Origin: Streptomyces sp. XD-27
GTDB taxonomy: Bacteria > Actinomycetota > Actinomycetes > Streptomycetales > Streptomycetaceae
Reading direction: 5' to 3'
Assembly: GCF_030553055.1 (NCBI RefSeq)
Contig: NZ_CP130713.1
Span: 992,001-1,056,000, forward strand
Length of the DNA: 64,000 nucleotides
The stretch's first letter is position 1. Each line of letters starts with the position of its first letter. Of the stretch, positions 21,291 through 30,076 are shown piece by piece. Under the pieces are notes generated by a model, which did no database searches, was not told the DNA's origin, and saw only the letters and a list, made by a program, of their open reading frames with translations. The translations under genes and the position numbers were made by a program.

Positions 21291-24187
21291 GCGCACCCAT
21301 CACCTCCGTGGCGACACGCCTGAACGTCGCGACCATCACCCAGTACCTCTCGTCCCAGACTTCGCTTGCCGCCTCCCTCACCGGCGGCGACAAGCGGCGG
21401 GCGGTCCTGCTGCGCTCCGTGCCCCATTGGGACGGACCGGCCGAGCCGGTGTGGGGCGACGGGCACACAGCCCGTATCTCCGCGGCGCCCTCCCCGCTCG
21501 CCGTCCACGAGTTGGTCCTGAGTCACCTCGTGGAGCGGGCGGAGGGATCGGACGGGCCTGCCGTGCTCGTCATCCTGACCGATCGAGAACAGAGTGAACT
21601 CGACCCGGCGATCCTGGCTCGCACCCACAAGAAGCGCATCGACACCGTCGACAGCTGGGACGTGGTACGCGAAGCCTTCGGCGCCGAGCAGGTCGACCCC
21701 CGGCTCAAGGAGGCGAGCTGGGCCTCGGAGGCCCTGTTGGACGCGACCCCGCCAGGCGGCTGGCCACCGCTCGCGGGCGGCATGCTGGCCCGGAGCACGG
21801 CGCTGTCCGCTCTGGCGCTGCGACGGTTACGGCTCGGGAGGTACGACACCGAGTCGAGCGAGTCCCGGCGCTCCCGGGCGGGCGACGTCCTGGACACGCA
21901 CACCCTGCTCGGCTGGTCCCTGAGCCCTGGTGGTCCCGAGCGGCTGCTGGAGCTGCGGGGCCCCGAGCGCGTGGGGCTCAGGGAATTCCTCGGCGAGCAG
22001 GACCAGGCCGGTCCGGCCGGAAAGGCGCTATTGGCCCTGGTCGAGGCCGAACACGGCGAGGAGGCGGTCGCGTTCGGACTCGTGTGCGGAGCGCTGTGGC
22101 TGCACGCCGCGCCGGACGCCGACACCTACCGGGCGCGGGGCCGCGCCGAGCGCTGGTTCGGCGAACAGCCGCCGGCTGTCGGCGAAGAGCTCGACGCCCT
22201 CGCGTCCGCGTTCGGGCGGGCCACCGAGGAGTACGTCGGCACGCTGCTCACCGCCGCGGCACGTGCCGGCGTCGGCGACGCGGACGAAGCCCGTGAGGCG
22301 CGTCGGATCAGCGACACCGTCCTGGACCGGGCATCCGCTCTGGTCCGCCGGTTCGGGGCGGAGACCGCTGCCCAGGCGAGCCCGTTGCTGCCGACCGGGC
22401 TGGAAGCCCGGTTCGCGGCCGCGGGGCGGGCCTTGTCGGCAGGCAGGCCAGGCCCCGTCGCGGAGGCTGTCGGCGCCCTGAGCGCGCACAAGCGCGCCGA
22501 GGGGCCTCAGATTCGGGTACGTATCGAGCGGGTCCGCATGGGTCAGCGCCTGGTCCAATGGCTGGCCGGCGACCCGGCTGTCGAGTCCGGCACCGCGGCG
22601 GCCTGCATAGAGCGGCACATCTCCGAGACCGGGTGGGTCGATCAGGCACTTGAGTACATCGAGGCCGGCGGCGACCCCGACCCCGCACTGAAGTCCGCCT
22701 ATGACAGACTCGCCGCTTGCGTGCGGGAACGGCGGCACGAGATCGACCGGAACTTCGCACGCACACTGGCCACCTGGACTGCCGCGGGGACGCCGCCGGG
22801 ATCCATGCTGGCGGTGGAGTCCTTCCTCGACCGGGTCGTCAAGCCGATCGTCCGCGGCGGGGACGGCCGGCGGATCATGCTGCTCGTGCTGGACGGGATG
22901 AGCGCGGCCGTCGCCGGTGAACTGGCGGAGGAACTCCGCTCTTCCTGGGCCGAGTTCGACCCGGTGAAGGAGGGTGCGCCGCGGCGGCGGGCCATGGCCG
23001 CCGCGTTGCCGACCCTGACCGCCGTCTCTCGTACGTCGCTGTTCGCGGGCAGGCTGATGAAGGGGACGCAGGCGGACGAGAAGCGCCTCTTCCCCGCCCA
23101 GAAGCTGTGGGCCGGGGCGCCGGCCGCCGTGTTCCACAAGGACGATCTGCGTGCTGAGAGCGCCGGGGAGACCTTCGGCCCTGATCTCAGCGAGGCGCTC
23201 GCCGATGGACGCACGCATGTGGCGGTCGTCCTGAACGCCATCGACGACAAGCTCGGCAAGGAACAGAAGCTCGGCGACGGGTCCTGGCAGGTCCACCACG
23301 TTCCGGGGCTTGTCGAACTTCTGCGGGTGGCCGCGGTCCAGGGCATGGCCGTGCTCATCACCAGCGACCACGGGCATGTGGTGGACCGGCACGGCTCGAG
23401 GGTCGACGCCGGCAACCCGGAATCCGCCCGCCACCGCACACCCGGCGGAACTCTGGGAAAGACCGAGGTCGCGCTCTGCGGCCCGCGTGTGGTCTGGCCC
23501 GATCCCGGTACGTCGATCGTCGCCCTGTGGGACGCCGACTCGCGCTACACCGCTCTCAAGGCGGGCTATCACGGCGGGGCATCCCTGGCCGAGTTCACCA
23601 TCCCGGTCCTCGCCTTCCTTCCCTTCGGCGCAACACCGCCCCGGGAGTGGCGGGAGCTGGGTGATCAACGGCCGACGTGGTGGTTCCTGGACGAGCGGGC
23701 ACCCCGGCCCGCTCCGGCCCGACCTGACCCGGCACCCGTATCCAGGAAGCCGACCCGTCAGAAGCCGTCGAAGGCCGAGGCCGAACTGGCCGAGACACAC
23801 GACTCCCTGTTCGATGTCACCGTGGTTCCGGCGCCCTTGGGCGCCGACAAGCTGGTCACCACGGCTCTGGTGGGTCCCGCCGAAGCCCTGGTCACCGCGC
23901 TGCCGGCTTCGGGCGCCTTCCAGGACCAGGTCGGCCTGCTGGCTCGCAAGCCGCCGATGGAGAAGGTGGAGAAGGCGATCCTGGCCCTCCTCGATGCGGG
24001 AGGGACCCTGCCCGTGACCGCCGTGGCTCAGCGCGTCGGCTACCCGGCTACCCGGGCGGACGGCTTCGCCGCAGTGCTGCGCCAGCTCCTCAACTTCGAC
24101 GGAGTCCAGGTCCTGGAGACCCTGCCGGACGGGCGAACGCTGCGCCTGCACCAGGGACTGCTGCGGGAGCAGTTCGGACTGGGCTGA
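21287..24187 (+). CDS. pglZ: PglZ, BREX type 2 alkaline-phosphatase-superfamily protein
   Basis: 966 residues. The C-terminal half carries alkaline-phosphatase-fold metal motifs: LVLDGMSAA (about 532), [10 protein letters not shown] (about 692) and [10 protein letters not shown] (about 761). PglZ is the signature protein of all BREX systems; its enzymatic substrate remains unsettled. It starts within the pglY stop (ATGA). One TTA codon lies at 21827. It is followed by two hairpins and by a gene on the opposite strand, which interrupts the locus before brxD. Confidence 0.94.
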   Translation: MSAPITSVATRLNVATITQYLSSQTSLAASLTGGDKRRAVLLRSVPHWDGPAEPVWGDGHTARISAAPSPLAVHELVLSHLVERAEGSDGPAVLVILTDREQSELDPAILARTHKKRIDTVDSWDVVREAFGAEQVDPRLKEASWASEALLDATPPGGWPPLAGGMLARSTALSALALRRLRLGRYDTESSESRRSRAGDVLDTHTLLGWSLSPGGPERLLELRGPERVGLREFLGEQDQAGPAGKALLALVEAEHGEEAVAFGLVCGALWLHAAPDADTYRARGRAERWFGEQPPAVGEELDALASAFGRATEEYVGTLLTAAARAGVGDADEAREARRISDTVLDRASALVRRFGAETAAQASPLLPTGLEARFAAAGRALSAGRPGPVAEAVGALSAHKRAEGPQIRVRIERVRMGQRLVQWLAGDPAVESGTAAACIERHISETGWVDQALEYIEAGGDPDPALKSAYDRLAACVRERRHEIDRNFARTLATWTAAGTPPGSMLAVESFLDRVVKPIVRGGDGRRIMLLVLDGMSAAVAGELAEELRSSWAEFDPVKEGAPRRRAMAAALPTLTAVSRTSLFAGRLMKGTQADEKRLFPAQKLWAGAPAAVFHKDDLRAESAGETFGPDLSEALADGRTHVAVVLNAIDDKLGKEQKLGDGSWQVHHVPGLVELLRVAAVQGMAVLITSDHGHVVDRHGSRVDAGNPESARHRTPGGTLGKTEVALCGPRVVWPDPGTSIVALWDADSRYTALKAGYHGGASLAEFTIPVLAFLPFGATPPREWRELGDQRPTWWFLDERAPRPAPARPDPAPVSRKPTRQKPSKAEAELAETHDSLFDVTVVPAPLGADKLVTTALVGPAEALVTALPASGAFQDQVGLLARKPPMEKVEKAILALLDAGGTLPVTAVAQRVGYPATRADGFAAVLRQLLNFDGVQVLETLPDGRTLRLHQGLLREQFGLG

Positions 24188-24191
24188 ACCC

Positions 24192-24219
24192 GGGCCGCGG
24201 GGCAGTCACCCCGCGGCCC
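24192..24219. terminator. hairpin terminator after pglZ
   Basis: A perfect 11-bp GC-only stem (24192-24202 with 24209-24219) and 6-nt loop, 4 bp past the pglZ stop. Confidence 0.75.
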
Positions 24220-24276
24220 ATCGTGCTAGCCTCGGCCGCAGGGACGTCGCCAGGAAACTGACGCCCGGTTCGCCTC

Positions 24277-24300
24277 AGGCCCCGCGGAAGCGGGGCCTTT
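24277..24300 (+). terminator. second hairpin between pglZ and the DUF3800 gene
   Basis: AGGCCCCG pairs with CGGGGCCT around a 6-nt loop, followed by TT. With the preceding hairpin it separates two convergent genes and could stop transcription from either side. Confidence 0.65.
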
Positions 24301-24307
24301 GTGCTGG

Positions 24308-25045
24308 TCAGGCCCTCGGTGGCGCCGGGACCCAGCAGTGCTGATGGATAACGCGCGGAGCCACGAAGGACCACAGCGTCTCGTTGGCCCTGCGCGCCCG
24401 GGGGTCGCCGTCCTGGCCGCTGACCAGCCGCCGGTGCAGATAGGCGATCAGGTCCGCGGCCTGCAACAGCCGGCTCGCCTTCGACGGCGCGAAGTGGATG
24501 GTGTCGACGAGGCGCGGGAGGGTGCTGCTGATACTGCCGCCCGTACCGGCGGTCTGGTAGTCGCGGAAGTGCCGACGGTGGTCGTCCGCTCCGTCGATCT
24601 CGTCCGCTATGACGAGGGCCAGCTCGTCCCGCACCTGCACGTGATCGCAGATCTGCTCCAGCAACTGCCGCAGCACAACCTGGTGCGGAGGCGGGCAGGA
24701 CCCGGCATCGGCTTGCTGCGACCGGTAAGCCCTCACATCGATTCCCCGGACGATGACCTGCACGTCGTGTGAGCCGATCGCCTTCATGGCGTCGCCGTAG
24801 ACGCCGATTCGGGCGCGGATCATGTTGCCGCCCTTGTTGCCCATCCGCTGCCAGTCGTCCTTGGCCTGCACCAGGGCATGCCCGTGCAGCTCGGCATGGC
24901 GGTCGACCGGGTAGCTGTCCGCTGCCTTGGCCACGACGGAGTCAAGGGCATGGTGCAGCGGTCGCAGATGCCTTTCGGCCACCAGGAGAGCGACCATCCA
25001 GTAGCGGTCGTTGTCGTATGACTCATCGACGTAGGTCAGCAACAC
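24308..25045 (-). CDS. DUF3800 family protein inside the BREX locus
   Basis: 245 residues. The N-terminal TYVDESYDNDRYW and C-terminal LLQAADLIAYLHRR are the two hallmarks of DUF3800, a family with an RNase H-like acidic arrangement (Asp7, Glu8, a mid-protein VIADEIDG, the late Asp). It is the only gene on the minus strand of the locus, between pglZ and brxD. The GTG at 25045 has no ribosome site upstream and may be leaderless. Nuclease activity and a link to defence are inference from fold and position. Confidence 0.8.
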   Translation of the reverse strand: MLLTYVDESYDNDRYWMVALLVAERHLRPLHHALDSVVAKAADSYPVDRHAELHGHALVQAKDDWQRMGNKGGNMIRARIGVYGDAMKAIGSHDVQVIVRGIDVRAYRSQQADAGSCPPPHQVVLRQLLEQICDHVQVRDELALVIADEIDGADDHRRHFRDYQTAGTGGSISSTLPRLVDTIHFAPSKASRLLQAADLIAYLHRRLVSGQDGDPRARRANETLWSFVAPRVIHQHCWVPAPPRA

Positions 25046-25154
25046 GGCGTGAGTGTGTCACACCGTAATGACCCGCAGCAGAGCAGGAGTTGGTCACGCA
25101 CCCGGTACCCCGGTGATTCCGACGCCCGATCACCCCGGGTGAGACACTGGGCCG

Positions 25155-26486
25155 GTGAGCTCAGCCAAGCCGAATTCCGTCTCCCCCGCCTCCGCCGCCC
25201 GCAGGCGCACGGTCATCGACGCGCTTCGACGGGGTGCCGTCCCCGAGAGCGGGCTCGATCTGCTGGCCACCGGCCTGGACCGGTTCGAGTCCGCGCTCGA
25301 CGCCGAGCTGGACGCGGTCGCCTCAGGCGGGTCGGTGTTCAAGGCCGTACGGGGTGAGTACGGCTCGGGCAAGACGTTCTTCACGCGGTGGCTGGGCGAG
25401 CGTGCCAAGCGCGTGGGCTTCGCCGTGGCCGAGGTCCAGATCTCGGAGACCGAAACGCCTCTGCACAAGCTGGAAACGGTGTACCGACGCCTCACCGAGC
25501 GGCTGACCACGGCGAGTTTCCCGCCGAGCGCGCTCCGGCCGATCGCCGACTCCTGGTTCTACGCCCTGGAGGAAGACGCGCTCGCGGCCGGAGCAAGCGA
25601 GGACGACCTGGCCCGTGAAGTGGAGAAGCTGCTGACCGCGCGGCTCGCGGAGGTGTCCCGGCACGCCCCGTCCTTCGCTACGGCGCTGCGCGGTTACCGG
25701 GGGGCGTCAGCCGAGGGCGACGAGGCGACCGCGGCGGCGGTGCTGGGCTGGCTGGGTGGCCAGCCGCATGTGGCCGCGGCCGCGCGCCGCTCCGCCGGGG
25801 TCCGTGGCGACCTCGACCACTTCGGGGCTCTCGGCTTTCTGCAGGGGCTGCTGACCGTGCTGCGTGACTCGGGGCATCGGGGTCTGTTCGTCGTGCTGGA
25901 CGAGGTCGAGACGCTCCAGCGGGTGCGGTCGGACGCCCGTGACAAGGCGCTCAACGCGCTGCGCCAGCTCATCGACGAGGTGCATTCGGGTCGCTTCCCC
26001 GGCCTGTACCTGGTGATCACCGGAACCCCGGCCTTCTACGACGGCCGGCAGGGCGTGCAGCGCCTGGCGCCGCTCGCGCAGCGCCTGGCCACCGACTTCA
26101 CCACCGACCCGCGCTTCGACAATCCCCGCGCGGTGCAGTTGCGACTGCCCGGCTTCACCCAGGAGTCACTGGTGCGTCTCGGTGTGACCATCCGCGATCT
26201 CTACGCGGCAGGAGCCGAGGCCCCCGACCGGGTCAAGGCTCTCGCGGAGGACGCATACGTCGCCGACCTCGCCGGAGCGGTCGGCGGGGCACTCGGCGGC
26301 AAGGTCGGAGTGGCGCCCCGGCTGTTCCTGAAGAAACTGGTGAGTGACGTCCTCGACCGTATCGACCAGTTCGAGGACTTCGACCCCCGGCAGCACTACC
26401 AGCTGACGGTGTCGGGCAGCGAACTCACCGACGTGGAACGGAATGCCGCCGCAGCATCCGCCGACCACATCGAGCTGGACGTGTGA
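25155..26486 (+). CDS. brxD: BrxD, BREX type 2 ATP-binding protein
   Basis: 443 residues. Walker A is GEYGSGKT (about 67-74) and Walker B is LFVVLDEVETL (about 245-255), followed by LYLVITGTPAFYDG, typical of the DUF2791 P-loop proteins named BrxD. The GTG start has no clear ribosome site. The upstream 109 bp separates it from the divergent DUF3800 gene and must hold its promoter. No TTA codon was found, unlike the pgl genes. Its stop overlaps the start of brxHI, so the two work as a pair. Confidence 0.9.
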   Translation: MSSAKPNSVSPASAARRRTVIDALRRGAVPESGLDLLATGLDRFESALDAELDAVASGGSVFKAVRGEYGSGKTFFTRWLGERAKRVGFAVAEVQISETETPLHKLETVYRRLTERLTTASFPPSALRPIADSWFYALEEDALAAGASEDDLAREVEKLLTARLAEVSRHAPSFATALRGYRGASAEGDEATAAAVLGWLGGQPHVAAAARRSAGVRGDLDHFGALGFLQGLLTVLRDSGHRGLFVVLDEVETLQRVRSDARDKALNALRQLIDEVHSGRFPGLYLVITGTPAFYDGRQGVQRLAPLAQRLATDFTTDPRFDNPRAVQLRLPGFTQESLVRLGVTIRDLYAAGAEAPDRVKALAEDAYVADLAGAVGGALGGKVGVAPRLFLKKLVSDVLDRIDQFEDFDPRQHYQLTVSGSELTDVERNAAAASADHIELDV

Positions 26487-28702
26487 TGACCGGCACCGGG
26501 GACGCGGGCGCCGCTCACCCCGTCGCCGCGCCTCGCGCGGGGTGGGAAGACCCCGTCGACCGGCTCGACCCGGTCGTCCTTCACCACGTGGTGAACACCC
26601 TCGGCTGGCCCGACCTGCGCCCACTGCAGCGCGCCGCGATCCACCCGCTGATGGACGGCGAGGACGCGGTACTGCTCGCCCCCACTGCGGGCGGGAAGAC
26701 CGAGGCGGCATGCCTGCCGCTGCTGTCGGCCATGTCCGAGCAGCGCTGGTCCGGCGCCTCCGTGCTCTACCTGTGCCCCCTCAAGGCACTTCTCAACAAC
26801 CTCGTGGCACGTATCGACTCGTACGCCCAGTGGCTCGGGCGCCACGCGGCCCTGTGGCACGGGGACACCAAGGAGTCACAGCGACGACGCATCCGCACCG
26901 GGCCACCGGACATCCTGCTCACCACACCCGAGTCGCTGGAGGCCATGCTCATCGGCGTGAAGACCGACCACGCCCACCTCCTGGGGCAGGTGCGGGCCGT
27001 CGTCGTGGACGAGGTGCACGCCTTCGCGGGTGACGATCGCGGCTGGCACCTGCTCGCCGTGCTGGAGCGGCTGGAAAGGGTCACCGGACGCCCCCTCCAG
27101 CGGATCGGCCTCTCGGCGACCGTCGGCAATCCGCAGCAGCTGCTCACCTGGCTCCAGGGTGCGGGAGCCGGGACACGACCCGCGCGGGTCATCGCCCCGG
27201 ACCTCGCCGCCGCACCGGGCGCGACACGGGCGGCCGGGACGCCCACGGGCCGCCCGCGCCCAGCAGGCGAGGTGGAGCTGGACTACGTAGGTTCCCTCGA
27301 CAACGCCGCCAAGCTCATCGCCGCTCTGCACCGAGGTGAGAAGCGGCTGGTGTTCTGCGACGCGCGGCGGCAGGTGGAACAGCTGGGGGCGGCACTGCGA
27401 GAGCGCGACGTGACGGTGTTCCTGTCGCACGCATCCCTGTCGGCCGAGGAAAGAGCCAGGTCCGAGCAGGCGTTCGCCGAGGCTCGGGACTGCGTCATCA
27501 TCTCCACCTCGACCCTGGAGCTGGGCATCGACGTCGGCGATCTGGATCGTGTCATACAGATCGACTCGCCCGGCACGGTCGCCTCGTTCCTGCAGCGCAT
27601 CGGGCGAACCGGGCGACGCCCGGGGAGCACGCGCAACTGCCTGTTCCTCGCGACCCGCAAGGACAGCCTGCTTCAGGCCGCGGCGCTGCTCCTGCTCTGG
27701 GGGCGAGGGTGGGTCGAGCCGGTGAGCCCACCGCCCGAGCCGCGCCATCTGGTGGCGCAACAGCTCCTCGCCGTCACTCTCCAACAGCACAGAATCGGCG
27801 ACCAGACGTGGCCCGAGCAGTGGAACGGCTTGGCTCCCTTCGACCGCTCGGCACGGCCCATCCTGCGGCATCTGGTGGACGAAGGCTTCCTCGATGAGGA
27901 CGGCGGGCTGTTGTGCATCGGGCCTGAGGCCGAACGGCGCTTCGGCCGACGGCACTTCCTGGAACTCACCGCCTCGTTCACCGCGCCCCCGCAGTTCACC
28001 GTCCTTTCCGGGCGTACCGAGATCGGGCAGACGGACCCTTCCATCCTGACCGAGGAACGTCCAGGCCCTCGTCGGCTTCTGCTCGGCGGACGCAGCTGGC
28101 AGGTGACCTTCATCGATTGGGGGCGCAAACGGGTCTTCGTCGAGCCCGTCGACGGAGGCGGCGTCGCCAAATGGACCACCGGGGCGCTGGCCGGGCTTTC
28201 GTATGCCCTCACCCGCGCGATGCGGGAAGTGCTCCTGGGGAGCGATCCCTTGGTTTCGCTCACCCGGCGGGCCCAGGTGTGCCTGAGCGAGTGGCGGAAG
28301 GAGGACGCTCCTGATCTTGTACACCCAGGCGGGACGCTGGTAACGAGGTCGAAGGGCGATGTTCGCTGGTGGACGTGGGCGGGTTACCGCGCGAACGCCA
28401 CACTCGCGGCGACGTTGCAGTCGATCGCCGATCCCGTCCAGCGGCCTACGGACTACTGGCTGCGGCTGCGCGAGGACCTTACGCCTGACATGTGGCGAGC
28501 GGCCCGTGAAGCCGACGACGGAAGTACTGCGCTGGTACTCCCTGATGTCGACCACCGTGCGGTGCACGGGCTGAAGTTCTCCGCCGCCCTGCCTCAGCGG
28601 CTCGCGGTGGCCACGGTCGCTGCCCGGCTCGCCGACTTCGACGGGGCCCGCGCCGCGCTGACCGAACCCGTACGCTTCTTTCACGGGGGCTCTTCTCTTT
28701 GA
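26483..28702 (+). CDS. brxHI: BrxHI, BREX type 2 Lhr-like DEAD/DEAH helicase
   Basis: 739 residues of a superfamily 2 helicase. Walker A APTAGGKTEAA (about 67), motif II VVVDEVHAF (about 176), motif III GLSATVG (about 209), motif VI QRIGRTGRRPG (about 371), then a C-terminal extension of about 330 residues. The family unwinds DNA or RNA with ATP and is the accessory helicase of type 2 BREX loci. GTG at 26483 overlaps the brxD stop (GTGA); ATG at 26486 is the alternative. It ends the defence locus; the next gene converges on it 65 bp away. Confidence 0.9.
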   Translation: MMTGTGDAGAAHPVAAPRAGWEDPVDRLDPVVLHHVVNTLGWPDLRPLQRAAIHPLMDGEDAVLLAPTAGGKTEAACLPLLSAMSEQRWSGASVLYLCPLKALLNNLVARIDSYAQWLGRHAALWHGDTKESQRRRIRTGPPDILLTTPESLEAMLIGVKTDHAHLLGQVRAVVVDEVHAFAGDDRGWHLLAVLERLERVTGRPLQRIGLSATVGNPQQLLTWLQGAGAGTRPARVIAPDLAAAPGATRAAGTPTGRPRPAGEVELDYVGSLDNAAKLIAALHRGEKRLVFCDARRQVEQLGAALRERDVTVFLSHASLSAEERARSEQAFAEARDCVIISTSTLELGIDVGDLDRVIQIDSPGTVASFLQRIGRTGRRPGSTRNCLFLATRKDSLLQAAALLLLWGRGWVEPVSPPPEPRHLVAQQLLAVTLQQHRIGDQTWPEQWNGLAPFDRSARPILRHLVDEGFLDEDGGLLCIGPEAERRFGRRHFLELTASFTAPPQFTVLSGRTEIGQTDPSILTEERPGPRRLLLGGRSWQVTFIDWGRKRVFVEPVDGGGVAKWTTGALAGLSYALTRAMREVLLGSDPLVSLTRRAQVCLSEWRKEDAPDLVHPGGTLVTRSKGDVRWWTWAGYRANATLAATLQSIADPVQRPTDYWLRLREDLTPDMWRAAREADDGSTALVLPDVDHRAVHGLKFSAALPQRLAVATVAARLADFDGARAALTEPVRFFHGGSSL

Positions 28703-28767
28703 GTGGCACCTCCGGTCGGCCCAGCGCTGGGCCTGCGCGGTATGCCCTCCGAATCGACCCCAACGGG

Positions 28768-29913
28768 CTAGGCGGGCTGATCCCTCTGACCGTCGAGCGG
28801 CTCCGGAGAGGCGCACAAGCGCACGGCGAGGGCGGCGATGTCGTCGTCGAGGCGTCCTCTGCTGTAGTGGAGGAGGTCATGGTGAAGAGCGTTGAGCAGT
28901 TCGCGGGGGCACCCCGGGGGCTGGCGGCGCAGCCAGGCCGCCACGGGGAAGAACTCGCCGTCGCGGTCGCGGGCCTCGGCGACACCGTCGGTATAGAGGA
29001 GCAGCAGGTCGCCAGGTGCGAAGCCGAAGGTGTCGACGCTGTAGTGATCACCGATCAGCTCCGCGAGGTTGAGCAGCGGCGAGGGGGTGGTGGGCTCCAG
29101 GGCGCGGAGTTCTCCGCGGTTCAGGACCAGCGGCGGGGGATGTCCGCAGTTGAGGACTCCGATACTGCCGCCCCCGTGGGGGATCTCGACGAGAAGGGCG
29201 GTGGCGAAGCGCTCCATCATGCCCTCGGGGGGAAAGGCGGCGTTGTAACGGGTACTGCTGGCCTCGAGGCGACGCGCGACGTTGACCAGGTCGGCCTCGT
29301 CGTAGGCCGCCTCCCGGAAGGAGTTGACCATCGCCGCGGCCGAGCCCACCGCCGGCAGTCCCTTGCCCCGCACATCGCCGATGAGCAGCCGGACCCCGTA
29401 CTTCGTGTCGACCACCTCGTAGAAGTCGCCGCCGATACTGGCCTCCGCGGCGGCCGCGAGATACAGCGCCTCGATCTCGACGTCCCCGAAGCGGCGCGGC
29501 ATCGGGCTCAGGACCACCTGCTGCGCCGCGTCGGCGACGAGCCGGACCTGGAACAGGGTCTGCTCCCGCTGGAGCCGGACATGGCTTCCGTACGCGGCCG
29601 CCACGGTGACGGCGACGATCCCCCCCGCCGTCCACCACGTCCCGAGGCCGGGGAACACGATGCCGAGGCCGATCATGAGAAGAAGGCAGACCGTCCCCAG
29701 CAGGACGGTGGGGAGCACGGGCCACATGGCGGCCGCGAGGGCCGGCGCCGCGGGCAGGAGCCGGCTGAAGGCCACCTCTGGGGGAGTGGCGTACGCCAGG
29801 CTGGCGATGACAACGGTCAGGATCACCGGGGACAGCAGAGTAAGTGGCCCCCGGCCGTCGCGGCGACGGAGGCGCAGCCGTCCAGGCGTGATCACACTTC
29901 GCAGGATATCCAC
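28768..29913 (-). CDS. membrane-bound PP2C/SpoIIE-family phosphatase
   Basis: About 381 residues. The N-terminal 110 residues carry about four hydrophobic segments (LTLLSPVILTVVIASLAYA, then others), followed by a short linker and a SpoIIE/PP2C domain with GGDFYEVVD, LLIGDVRGKG, LLLYTDGVAEARD and LDDDIAALAVR. These phosphatases usually act on anti-sigma-factor antagonists in stress signalling. The GTG at 29913 (VDILRSVITP) is my choice; a GTG at 29895 is also possible. It is divergent from a second, larger SpoIIE phosphatase with about 160 bp between them. Confidence 0.85.
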   Translation of the reverse strand: MDILRSVITPGRLRLRRRDGRGPLTLLSPVILTVVIASLAYATPPEVAFSRLLPAAPALAAAMWPVLPTVLLGTVCLLLMIGLGIVFPGLGTWWTAGGIVAVTVAAAYGSHVRLQREQTLFQVRLVADAAQQVVLSPMPRRFGDVEIEALYLAAAAEASIGGDFYEVVDTKYGVRLLIGDVRGKGLPAVGSAAAMVNSFREAAYDEADLVNVARRLEASSTRYNAAFPPEGMMERFATALLVEIPHGGGSIGVLNCGHPPPLVLNRGELRALEPTTPSPLLNLAELIGDHYSVDTFGFAPGDLLLLYTDGVAEARDRDGEFFPVAAWLRRQPPGCPRELLNALHHDLLHYSRGRLDDDIAALAVRLCASPEPLDGQRDQPA

Positions 29914-30076
29914 GCATAGCTGACATGGCGCCTCGACGGCGCCGGGGAGCGGGTACTCCTCGGCCGACACGGCGCGCCCCCGGCCCAGTGGTCGACAGTC
30001 CGTCCCGTGGTGGCCGCCACGCGCCTTCTGGCTGATCACACCGTGACGAAGCGCCCGAAAGCGATAGAAATAGGTT

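Noticed and set aside
24220..24276. A small RNA between the two hairpins after pglZ
   Set aside because: The segment has some secondary-structure potential but no promoter or match to an RNA family I can recall.
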